Shown piece by piece: positions 56,827 to 64,000 of a stretch of DNA of 64,000 bases. How positions within the stretch are numbered: position 1 is the stretch's first letter; every line of letters begins with the position of its first letter. A program made the position numbers and the translations under genes. Source of the stretch: Lactobacillaceae bacterium (lineage in GTDB: Bacteria > Bacillota > Bacilli > Lactobacillales > Lactobacillaceae); NCBI GenBank assembly GCA_031289615.1, contig JAITPD010000048.1, positions 23,369 to 87,368 of the forward strand, given 5' to 3'. Below the pieces are notes generated by a model, which made no database searches, was not told where the DNA came from, and saw only the letters and a list, made by a program, of their open reading frames with translations.

Positions 56827-57429
56827 TTATTTTTCGATGTCGCCTGAACCATAATCATCATCGACGTTATTACCGATTCCAGCAATTTCGTCACCGATTC
56901 CAGTTGAAACTTCAAAGCCATCATCCTTTGCAGTATCATCATCTGCATCTGAATCAGTATCGTCATCGTCGTCATCATCTTTAGCAACGACAGCTGTATC
57001 GTCGTCTGCTGCTGATTCAACTTCTTCAAAGTCATCTTCTTCAGGATCATCATCCCAACCAACCACATCGTCGTCATCTGTGTCGAGCAATGCAGCGGCC
57101 TTCTTGGTGCTCTTCTTCTTTTTCTTTGTAGCAGCTTCTTCTTCAAGATCCAAGTGAATTTCTTCGTTGATTGAATCGAATGGATACCACGAGCGTAGTC
57201 CCCAGACGTTTTCTCCCAAAGAGATGAAAGATCCATCGATATTTAAATCAGTGTAGAATTGCGCTAAACGCTCCTCAACCTCTTTATCATTCTTACCGAT
57301 AAATTCTTGAACTTGTTTTACCAAATCAGTAAAGCTAATTGTCTCATGTCGCTCATGTAAAATTTCACGAGCAACTTCGATCATTGAAAGTTCTGATTTT
57401 TCTTGATTGTCAAACTTTGATAATGCCAA
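56827..57429 (-). CDS. rpoE: DNA-directed RNA polymerase delta subunit
   Basis: A 200-residue protein. The N-terminal winged-helix domain ([38 protein letters not shown]) is followed by a Lys stretch ([10 protein letters not shown]) and a very acidic tail ([15 protein letters not shown]), as in other delta subunits. It speeds RNA polymerase recycling. The TTG at 57429 gives the usual N-terminus and is about ten bases from AAAGGA; the GTG at 57438 is too close to it. Confidence 0.92.
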   Translation of the reverse strand: MALSKFDNQEKSELSMIEVAREILHERHETISFTDLVKQVQEFIGKNDKEVEERLAQFYTDLNIDGSFISLGENVWGLRSWYPFDSINEEIHLDLEEEAATKKKKKSTKKAAALLDTDDDDVVGWDDDPEEDDFEEVESAADDDTAVVAKDDDDDDDTDSDADDDTAKDDGFEVSTGIGDEIAGIGNNVDDDYGSGDIEK

Positions 57430-57465
57430 ATCATGCACATCCTTTCGAGGGTTTACTAACGATTA

Positions 57466-57494
57466 ATAATACCTTATTTTCAGGAATACTTCAA
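57466..57494 (-). promoter_or_regulatory. Promoter of rpoE
   Basis: On the - strand TTGAAG (57494-57489), 17 bases, TATTAT (57471-57466), in the short gap after the HD gene. rpoE can thus be transcribed on its own. Confidence 0.6.
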
Positions 57495-57515
57495 TTACTT
57501 TCTTATTTTACCATG

Positions 57516-58856
57516 TTATTTGCTTGGACGGACTAATTTTCCATTTCGAACATAGCGCTGGAATTCTTCATACATCGGCGCCATCAAATCCCAATCGTCG
57601 TGCTTTGAGAGCATTTCGTTTGGAAAAAAGAATCTGGCATTACCATATGTGCGTCCACTCAACGCCTGTACCAGCGTGCTTTCAGCTGATAATTCAACCA
57701 TTGTTCCGTCCTGTTGAACGATTTCAATCTGTGTCTTAGACTTCTTTGAATTTGGATTATACGAGTCATATGCAGTGTCAAAGCTGTCATTTTCGGCCGT
57801 ATAATATCTTTCATCAAACCCGGCTTCACGAATTAATTCGAGCAACTTAGGCAACAAATCTCGCACATCAGATTCAATTTCAATTGACTTAAGTGGCTTA
57901 CGATCCAAAAAGCGCGTTGCCAAGTCAGCCAAAATTTGATCAGAAGAATGTCGCCACGCATTGATATTGGCAATAATTGTCGAATCATCAAGCTCCAGAT
58001 ACTCCATCACAGAAATTTTATGTTCAAACAGCGGAATCAAATCAGCTGTCACAAAATTACCGTCAACAAACAAATCCGTCTTGCTTCGGTCATACAGCTC
58101 CATTGCCCGTTCAAGCAAGTGGGTCAGCAACACCTCAACTCCACGAGAAACGGGGTGAAAATAAACCTGCCCATACATCTGATACCGCGAAACAATATAG
58201 TCTTCAACCGTCGTCATTCCCTTGTCTTCAAAAGAAATCCCGCCAGCAAACGGACGCATCAAATGGATAATTCGAAACAAGTCAAACGTTCCATAAGTTG
58301 CACCAGTATAATAAGCATCTCGGAGCAAATAATCCATTCGGTCGGCATCAATTTGCGATGAAATCAAAGCGACAACCTGTTTATTAGGATAAGTTTTTGC
58401 TATGACACTCGCAACTTTAGCAGGAAAATCACGGCTAACCTGTGACAAAACATGGTTCACCTCAGTTTCAGGTGAAAGAATAATTTGTTGCGTGTATTTC
58501 TCATGATCTGTCTTAAAAATGTGCTCAAATGTGTGCGAATAAGGACCGTGCCCTAAATCATGCAGAAGTGCAGCTGCCAACAAGACCTGTCTTTCATCTG
58601 GATCCCAGCCGCCGTCACCAGGTGTCACAGTGGCAAAATGCTCTAAATGATCTGCAAACTGCCGGGCAATTTCGTACACCCCTAACGAATGCGTGAAACG
58701 TGAATGTTCTGCAGTATGAAAAACGGTATTGGCGACCCCGAGCTGCTTAATCCGGCGTAACCTTTGAAACTCACGAGTATCGACCAACGCCAAAATCATA
58801 GGGTCATTAATTCTAATAAAATTGTGGACTGGATCTCGAAAAACTTTTTCTTGCAT
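57516..58856 (-). CDS. ywfO: HD-domain phosphohydrolase, YwfO type
   Basis: A 446-residue protein of the YwfO family: VFRDPVHNFIRINDPMILAL, QRLRRIKQLG, then HSRFTHSLGVYEIARQF, LLHDLGHGPYSHTFEHIF and SQIDADRMDYLLRDAYYTG, which hold the His and Asp metal ligands. It is related to dNTP triphosphohydrolases; the true substrate is not certain. The ATG at 58856 with AAAGGAG is used. Confidence 0.9.
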   Translation of the reverse strand: MQEKVFRDPVHNFIRINDPMILALVDTREFQRLRRIKQLGVANTVFHTAEHSRFTHSLGVYEIARQFADHLEHFATVTPGDGGWDPDERQVLLAAALLHDLGHGPYSHTFEHIFKTDHEKYTQQIILSPETEVNHVLSQVSRDFPAKVASVIAKTYPNKQVVALISSQIDADRMDYLLRDAYYTGATYGTFDLFRIIHLMRPFAGGISFEDKGMTTVEDYIVSRYQMYGQVYFHPVSRGVEVLLTHLLERAMELYDRSKTDLFVDGNFVTADLIPLFEHKISVMEYLELDDSTIIANINAWRHSSDQILADLATRFLDRKPLKSIEIESDVRDLLPKLLELIREAGFDERYYTAENDSFDTAYDSYNPNSKKSKTQIEIVQQDGTMVELSAESTLVQALSGRTYGNARFFFPNEMLSKHDDWDLMAPMYEEFQRYVRNGKLVRPSK

Positions 58857-58927
58857 TTTCCCATCTCCTTTTAATTGCATATTTATTTTATTATAACGCA
58901 TTGTACTATGTGAAACATTGTCCTTTG

Positions 58928-59105
58928 ATTGACCAGCTTCGTTAAAGATTATTTACGTTCGGATTTCTCTACACGAATCGAGGTGCAAGGCGAAATAATT
59001 CGCCAATTCCACTAACTGTTGGATCCTGGTGTTAGTGAAATGGTGCATCCCGATTCGGCAGGAAATTACATCCGACGACAGAATCGCTACACTGATCAAT
59101 CAAAT
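58928..59105. repeat. Modular intergenic hairpin repeat, copy E (M2 only)
   Basis: M2 alone, inverted, between the divergent ywfO and ywiB genes. Read forward it has GATCAGTG, the arm GATTCTGTCGTCGGATG, the inner hairpin CACTAAC/GTTAGTG, the small hairpin GGCGA-ATTATT-TCGCC, then ATCCGAACGTAAATAATC and AGCTGGTCAATC. It shows that M2 can exist without M1. Confidence 0.8.
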
Positions 59106-59256
59106 GACAATATTACAAAACTATCACTACGCGTTATTATACATTAAAAACACCCACATTAAACGCTTTCAAGTGTATAATGTTTATCAGGCTGCTGATT
59201 TTAAAATGTAGCTCCAAACTAATAATCTTAACTCTGAAAATAAAAGGACGAGCATC

Positions 59257-59667
59257 ATGCCAGAAGATACCAAGACAATTGAAATTCACCTCACAACCTC
59301 TATTAAACAAGGGGACGAGTTTGAAACTTTTACTTTTGACGAAACTGGATCCCTCACCAATAAAGACGGGGCTATTTATATTCGCTACGTTGAACACGGA
59401 GAAACAACTGTTCCCGTTACTTTGAAGGTCAATCTAGATCAGACACTTCTTTTAAACCGTGATGGACAAAGCAAGCTCCATTTGCACCTAGACCCTAAGC
59501 AAACTTTGACAACGCATTATCTAACGCAACTTGGAATGATTACGCTAAAGGTCCGGACCCAAAATCTTGAAATCGATCTGGCGAACGGTTCAATTCGCGC
59601 CAACTATGAATTATTGCAGGGTGAAACAGTCACAGGTAGCTATACGTTAGATCTAACATTCGAATAG
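59257..59667 (+). CDS. ywiB: YwiB-like DUF1934 protein
   Basis: A 136-residue beta-rich protein with the DUF1934 pattern: IEIHLTTSIKQGDEFETFTF, GAIYIRYVEHGE, VKVNLDQTLLLNRDG-like LKVNLDQTLLLNRDGQSKLH, TTHYLTQLGMITLKV and the ending TGSYTLDLTFE. The family is a lipocalin-like barrel of unknown role, often near rpoE and argS-type genes. AAAAGGACGAG precedes the ATG. Confidence 0.8.
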   Translation: MPEDTKTIEIHLTTSIKQGDEFETFTFDETGSLTNKDGAIYIRYVEHGETTVPVTLKVNLDQTLLLNRDGQSKLHLHLDPKQTLTTHYLTQLGMITLKVRTQNLEIDLANGSIRANYELLQGETVTGSYTLDLTFE

Positions 59668-59823
59668 ATTTTAATTTTAGTGATCTATAGAACATTTATG
59701 TATTTTTTCATCAATTTGGTGTGACGAAGACCTTTGACAGCTTGGTCTCCGGTTTCAATTGAACTCCTTTATCGGGCAATAGTCACATCTGCCTGTGAAC
59801 TACAAAGGAAGGTTCACGATTTC
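59668..59823. other. Intergenic region after ywiB
   Basis: No gene. On the - strand it would be the 3' end of the toxin-like transcript; GTGAAC/GTTCAC (about 59793-59815) and AGACC/GGTCT (about 59728-59748) can pair, but no clear T-tailed terminator is seen. Confidence 0.3.
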
Positions 59824-59928
59824 TTATTTTTTGGGCCAGCGGTCATCACAATAAGAATTCGCAACTCTAAATACGAGAAATTCTAAGAACATCTTCGTAA
59901 TATCAATCAAAACGGGTTGAAAGTTCAT
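59824..59928 (-). CDS. Candidate type I toxin peptide (34 aa)
   Basis: A 34-residue peptide with an excellent ribosome binding site (GGAGGTG, five bases before the ATG). It has a hydrophobic middle (VLIDITKMFLEFLVFRVA) and a polar end (NSYCDDRWPKK), the size and plan of Fst-like membrane toxins. A promoter TTGTAT-N17-TAAAAT lies upstream on the - strand. A divergent small RNA starts from the other side of the same -35 region and can pair with codons 2-5 and with the ribosome binding site. Confidence 0.55.
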   Translation of the reverse strand: MNFQPVLIDITKMFLEFLVFRVANSYCDDRWPKK

Positions 59929-59974
59929 AACATCACCTCCAATCCACTTCTATTTTGGACTTGAAGCAAATATA

Positions 59975-60023
59975 ATTTTAACGTAAATTTGTGCTTGATA
60001 CAAGGTGAAATTTACTTTATAAT
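59975..60023. promoter_or_regulatory. Overlapping divergent promoters
   Basis: Minus strand: TTGTAT (60003-59998), 17 bases, TAAAAT (59980-59975), toward the toxin peptide. Plus strand: TTGATA (59995-60000), 17 bases, TATAAT (60018-60023), toward the small RNA. The two -35 boxes share bases, so the promoters should compete. The + promoter is closer to consensus. Confidence 0.65.
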
Positions 60024-60029
60024 AATAGA

Positions 60030-60140
60030 CAGGTTGGAAGTTAAGTTTGTTATGGTGCTTGGACTCACCTAAACAAATAATACTCCCGTAGATATACGAC
60101 GTCGACTCATCGATGCCTGATATCTGCGGGAGTATTTTAA
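60030..60140 (+). ncRNA. Small RNA, candidate antitoxin
   Basis: About 110 bases from the + promoter to a strong terminator: AATACTCCCGTAGATAT (60079-60095) pairs with ATATCTGCGGGAGTATT (60120-60136), then TT. No protein frame. GGTTGGAAGTT (60032-60042) pairs over 11 bases (one G-U) with codons 2-5 of the toxin mRNA, and TCACCT (60064-60069) with its ribosome binding site, in a consistent order. The hairpin may also end the tagE-like transcript from the other side. Confidence 0.55.
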
Positions 60141-60152
60141 TTTTAAAGCTCT

Positions 60153-61670
60153 TTATCTTAAGACGTCTTGCCATTTTGCATACATCTGATCAGCCCCAAA
60201 TTGCTGTGCTTTTTTAAACGAGGCATTTCTCATTTGTTGCCACATTTCATCATCTTGGAAAATATCAGCAATCCGTAGCCCCATCGTTCCAAATGACCCA
60301 CTTGGCACGACGAAACCATTGACTTTGTCTTCTACAACAGCAGTGGTCGTAGTTGTGTAGTTAATTTGGTACGAAACAATCGGCAGACTATAACTTAGTC
60401 CTTCCACTAGATTCATCCCCAATCCTTCACCAACCGAAGTTTCAACAATGACCTGTGCCCGTTGCAAAGCTTCTGCAACCATTGCCTGATTTCCATACTG
60501 AGTAAAAATCACCGAATCACTCACACTTAATTCCGTAGCTAAATCACGGAGCTTTTGATTCATATCAGGCCCACTCACATAACCCATGAACTCCAAAGTT
60601 GCATCCGGAATCGTCTTTTGAGTTGCTGCCAATGCACGAATTGCATCTTCTGGGCGCTTTTCTGGGCTCAAACGACCAAGAAATAACATGCGATGACTTG
60701 GCTTAGCTTCCGGATCTGGCTCCTTCTGCAACATACTCGTGTCAATATGCGTATTTGGCGCTGTCCTAAAATTCAAGTTTGAATAACGCGCCTGCAAATC
60801 TTCTCGGTGCGCTTCAGTCGGAACTAAAATTGCCGTAAACTCTTTCCCACGTTTCTCCAAAATCGTTTCATATGCTGGGTATGGCTTCCCCGTCCGTGGC
60901 TTCATCGCATCTGGAGTATGAATATCATGGAAGTAAGCAAATTTTCCCAAAGCTCCCTGGACGTTTGCAATGACATCATCTAACGAACGCCGATCAGAAA
61001 TAATCGTTGCATCAGGATACTGCACAAGGATCTCGTTCATAAAGAAAGTAAATAAATCATTTTCTGAATTAAAGCGTAAATTTTGCCCCTTATAATCCAG
61101 CAACTTCCACATAGTTGGGTACAGCGTTCCATTTACATTCATGTGGACAATTTCTAAGACGGTAACACCAGCCAGATTTAAAAACCTTTGCGTACCAACA
61201 TGTCCATCCGCATGAAAAGTATCAATTGACGACTTAAAACCACGCCAGTCCCAGTTTTCTTGGAAAGTTTTGTTACCAGCCCGGTCATTGTAAATTATTT
61301 CGCTAACCAATCCCACAGTTCCCGGTAAAACATTGATGCGACCAACTTTACGACCATCATGTTCAAGTGTCGAATAATTCGCACCATGACTGACAATGTG
61401 ATATTCGTCCAAGGGAATTGAATTTAGTAAACGCAGATTTTGCTCCGTCCGTTCAATTTGAACAGCACCTTGAAAAAAATCATACATATTCAGCACTTGA
61501 TCCGCCTGCAAACCAATATTTTGCAAATCACGATCCAAGAAACGATTATAGTTACGTGTCACATACAATGCTTGGTCGCCATGCTCATTAAAAAGCTTGG
61601 TCCGTCGCGCCTGCGCATGTTCCGTCCCAGAATTAAAAACAAAAATATTTTCACTCACAAATAACTTCAT
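60153..61670 (-). CDS. TagE-like teichoic acid glucosyltransferase 1
   Basis: A 505-residue GT4-type enzyme. The N-terminus (FNSGTEHAQARRTKLFNEHG) is typical of poly(glycerol-phosphate) alpha-glucosyltransferases (TagE). The nucleotide-sugar half has RMLFLGRLSPEKRPEDAIRA and EGLGMNLVEGLSYSLPIV, the E-x7-E signature. It probably adds glucose to wall teichoic acid. It is 4 bases behind a related gene and ends at a hairpin. Confidence 0.82.
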   Translation of the reverse strand: MKLFVSENIFVFNSGTEHAQARRTKLFNEHGDQALYVTRNYNRFLDRDLQNIGLQADQVLNMYDFFQGAVQIERTEQNLRLLNSIPLDEYHIVSHGANYSTLEHDGRKVGRINVLPGTVGLVSEIIYNDRAGNKTFQENWDWRGFKSSIDTFHADGHVGTQRFLNLAGVTVLEIVHMNVNGTLYPTMWKLLDYKGQNLRFNSENDLFTFFMNEILVQYPDATIISDRRSLDDVIANVQGALGKFAYFHDIHTPDAMKPRTGKPYPAYETILEKRGKEFTAILVPTEAHREDLQARYSNLNFRTAPNTHIDTSMLQKEPDPEAKPSHRMLFLGRLSPEKRPEDAIRALAATQKTIPDATLEFMGYVSGPDMNQKLRDLATELSVSDSVIFTQYGNQAMVAEALQRAQVIVETSVGEGLGMNLVEGLSYSLPIVSYQINYTTTTTAVVEDKVNGFVVPSGSFGTMGLRIADIFQDDEMWQQMRNASFKKAQQFGADQMYAKWQDVLR

Positions 61671-61674
61671 TTGA

Positions 61675-63279
61675 TTACCCCTTCACCGCACTGGCTGGCC
61701 ACGCTGCTAATTTCACCGGCCAAACGTGCTCTGCTTGATCAATCAATTGTTGCCACGCTGCCATCACGTTTACCTCCGAATAACGCTCTGCTGACTCATA
61801 AGCCCCATCAGAATACCTTTGCGCTAATTCCGGATCACGAAGCACAGTTAACATTGCATTTGCTAAAGTTTTATAATCGCCATAGCTCACAATTTTTCCG
61901 TTGACATCATCTTGGACGATTTCATTTGGACCGTAATTTACATCATACGTTAGCGAAATCAAGCCGTGTGAAATAGCCTCCATAATGGCCAAGTTAAAGC
62001 CTTCCATCCGTGAAGTTAAACCGTACATCATCGCATCATTTTCAACTGCATCAATGTCGGTCGTATAGCCTTTCATCGTCACAGTATCGCCGAGATTGTA
62101 TTCCTCAACTGCTGCCTCAACTGCCTTGCGTGCCTTATAATCGTCAGTCGGATCAGCGTAGCCATACAAATCAAGTGTGATCTCTGGAAATTCCTGCTTA
62201 ACGATTCCAACTGCGCGTACCAAGTCATCCAAATGCTTTTCCCACGCAATTCGCGCAAATGCAATCACTTTTCCAAAGGTCCGGTCAGCCACTGGAACAC
62301 GCGGTGCATTTAATTTAACATCATCAACAATCCCAACCGGAATCGTAAATAGCTCCGTGGTTGGTTCAAAGCGTGCCTTCACATCTCGTGTCTGCTGGGG
62401 AGTCGCCGAAACAACAGCGTCATATTGGTTTAAAGCATTCATCGCAAACTCATAATTATTATTCAAAATTGAATGCATCGGTTCTTGAGCATTTCCAGCA
62501 TGCGAATTGTGCAAATGCATGACTGTGAAAGCTGGCCGTCGCAAATGCAATAACCCTGCGTCTCCCAAGTGAGCACGGTCCAAAATAAAAATATTTGGTG
62601 CTTCATCTGACCAAAAATCAGCATTTAACAAATCAAAGAAATGCGTCGTCAACTCATTAATGGTGTCAAAATTGTATGCTTTTCCATCGTTTTGCACCAG
62701 ATGCCAACTAGTCTTCACTAAATTACTTGGTTCGTCCATCGTATGCTTATAATACGCCTCCAAAACTGGAGTCCCATCTTGTTTAACCCAAGTTTCTGTC
62801 TCGATTTTATTGTCCGGCGCATACCATTGAAGCAACGACAAAAAGCCACGCGAATCATAATGATCCACCCGAAATAAATTGTTATAACCGTCAAATAGCT
62901 CCACAGAACGAATTCGCTTTTCAGCTCCAGCCAAATAATTCACGCGCCCAATCAATTGACCTTGCTGACTCTTTACTAAATAACGATGATTTGCTTCTTC
63001 ATCTTCAATTTGCAGATTTGGCACTCCAAAATCAATCTCAGTCACCTTTAACTGCTTAGTCTCCACGTGCATTGTTTCTTGAAAATAATCAAACATGTTA
63101 ATCATTTTTTCATCTGAAATACCTGCAGCATTCGCATTAATATGAGAATTTGGATCCCATTCGCGTAAAATAACGCGCTGATCAATTCCGTAGTGCTCAA
63201 ACAAATTAAATCGTTTAATTTCGGCGTGTTCAATTCCAGATTTGTGATCTGGCATCGTTGCGTTAATATGAAAAATCAT
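61675..63279 (-). CDS. TagE-like teichoic acid glucosyltransferase 2
   Basis: A 534-residue paralogue of the next gene: MIFHINATMPDHKSGIEHAE and KRFNLFEHYGIDQRVILREW at the start, then the GT4 half with KVIAFARIAWEKHLDDLVRA and SRMEGFNLAIMEAISHGL. The pair may act together as a heteromeric enzyme, as some two-gene TagE/GtfAB-like sets do, or on different sugars. The ATG at 63279 follows GGAGA and is preferred over the longer frame to 63345. Confidence 0.82.
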   Translation of the reverse strand: MIFHINATMPDHKSGIEHAEIKRFNLFEHYGIDQRVILREWDPNSHINANAAGISDEKMINMFDYFQETMHVETKQLKVTEIDFGVPNLQIEDEEANHRYLVKSQQGQLIGRVNYLAGAEKRIRSVELFDGYNNLFRVDHYDSRGFLSLLQWYAPDNKIETETWVKQDGTPVLEAYYKHTMDEPSNLVKTSWHLVQNDGKAYNFDTINELTTHFFDLLNADFWSDEAPNIFILDRAHLGDAGLLHLRRPAFTVMHLHNSHAGNAQEPMHSILNNNYEFAMNALNQYDAVVSATPQQTRDVKARFEPTTELFTIPVGIVDDVKLNAPRVPVADRTFGKVIAFARIAWEKHLDDLVRAVGIVKQEFPEITLDLYGYADPTDDYKARKAVEAAVEEYNLGDTVTMKGYTTDIDAVENDAMMYGLTSRMEGFNLAIMEAISHGLISLTYDVNYGPNEIVQDDVNGKIVSYGDYKTLANAMLTVLRDPELAQRYSDGAYESAERYSEVNVMAAWQQLIDQAEHVWPVKLAAWPASAVKG

Positions 63280-63466
63280 CTGGTAATCTCCATTTTTTAT
63301 TTTTAAGGTATTTAAATCTTTATGTTTAATTATATACCAGACCACAGCCCATAGACTTGTTGTCCAAATTATATAGCTAAACTTTTAGAAAAAGCCAATC
63401 AAATTCTGTTGAGAATCCGACTGGCATCTAATTAATATTTAAGGTGTGGGGTTAATTGTGCTATAG

Positions 63467-64000
63467 TCTGGGTCATTTTTCACTAGCGTGGTGACTTTTC
63501 GATAAAGATAGTAAGTGGCGACACGGTCCCATTCGACTTTTAATTTCGGCAGACCGAAATTTAGTCGAATTGGTGCCGCTACCTCGCTTTAAGGAATGTG
63601 CACAAAGGCGTTATGAGCTATCGGGATAAGACTGTTTTCAGGTTTGCTACCAAAGCGTAGCGACGTAGTTATCCTGAAAATTGGCTTATAACCGAAGCTC
63701 AGCCTTTGTAAACACGATGATCACCTACTATCATCATCTCAATCCACCACGCTTTAATAAAATGACCAAGGTGTTTGCTGATCAGAGAAGCGATTCTGTC
63801 GTCGGATGACCAGCCCTGCCGAATCTAGCCGAAACTTTTCACGCGTGCTTTAGCGCCGTGAAATTTGCAAATTATTTTGCAATTCGAACCACCTACGTTA
63901 CTAAGTCGCCCAGCTGTATGACACAGCTGCCCAACTAAGTACTGCGGATCGTGTTTTGGTAAGCGATAAATCGCTAACAAAACGCATAATGAATCGTGCA
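63467..64000. repeat. Modular intergenic hairpin repeat, copy F (M1+M3+M2+M4), cut by window end
   Basis: Forward copy upstream of the tagE-like pair. M1 opens with TCTGGGTCATTTTT (63467) and closes with AAAATGACCAAGGTGT (63774), with the same 131-base M3 insert (63588-63718) at the same place as copy B. M2 starts about 63776 and is interrupted after GCAATTCG (63886) by about 103 bases, M4, with hairpins CAGCTGT/ACAGCTG and AGCGAT/ATCGCT, before TGAATCGTGCA resumes at 63990. Confidence 0.85.

Noticed and set aside
59029..59211. 60-codon + frame across repeat copy E
   Set aside because: Starts within M2 and lacks a ribosome binding site.
59950..60174. 74-codon - frame between the glycosyltransferase and the toxin peptide
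   Set aside because: It crosses the small RNA terminator and both divergent promoters and has no ribosome binding site.

Overview
The window looks like a low-GC Gram-positive lactic acid bacterium, most probably a Weissella. The strongest pointer is the FemX-type aminoacyltransferase at 38495-39511, which from memory is very close to the structurally studied W. viridescens FemX. The complete dltXABCD operon, the rimP-nusA-ylxR-ylxQ-infB-rbfA operon and the general gene style agree with this. No database search was possible, so family names rest on motifs and gene context.

Positions 1-23.8 kb are the right part of a siphovirus-type prophage, all on the + strand. The left end (integrase, lysogeny and replication genes) lies outside the window. 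In order it holds small unknown genes, a RelB/RelE-like toxin-antitoxin (TA) module with its own palindromic operator, an ArpU regulator, a small-peptide/HTH/HicB cassette, an oddly early BppU-like baseplate gene, HNH endonuclease, P27-type small and large terminase, HK97-type portal, protease and capsid, head-tail connectors, tail tube, a tail chaperone pair with a -1 frameshift site, a membrane-protein moron with its own promoter and terminator, tape measure, distal tail proteins, holin, and a GH25 endolysin with a signal peptide. A Panacea-type TA pair lies just beyond the lysis genes.

Positions 25-64 kb are host chromosome. A translation operon (rimP to rbfA) starts behind an attenuator-like leader. 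Next come a polyphosphate locus in which ppk is broken, ilvE, an HxlR regulator, an HD protein, a SpoU methyltransferase, femX, and dltXABCD on the - strand. Then follow nnrD, a probable structured ncRNA of about 520 nt, a second ppx, trpS, mazF, a fused acpS-alr gene, a DEAD-box helicase, murA with Asp in place of the catalytic Cys, pyrG behind a probable CTP-sensing attenuator, rpoE, ywfO, a ywiB-like gene, a candidate type I toxin with a divergent small RNA, and two TagE-like glycosyltransferases. Many of these act on the cell envelope (femX, dlt, alr, murA, tagE).

The most striking unexplained structure is a family of long modular intergenic repeats. There are six copies (about 30.69, 39.53, 44.83, 54.53, 58.93 and 63.47 kb) and one decayed remnant near 37.0 kb, all in host DNA and none in the prophage. 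Each is built from palindromic modules bounded by a TTGGTCATTTT-like sequence. A small hairpin with an invariant ATTATT core changes both strands of its stem together between copies, and two copies carry the same 131-nt hairpin insert at the same place. This argues for selection on a folded RNA or single-stranded DNA rather than on a protein.
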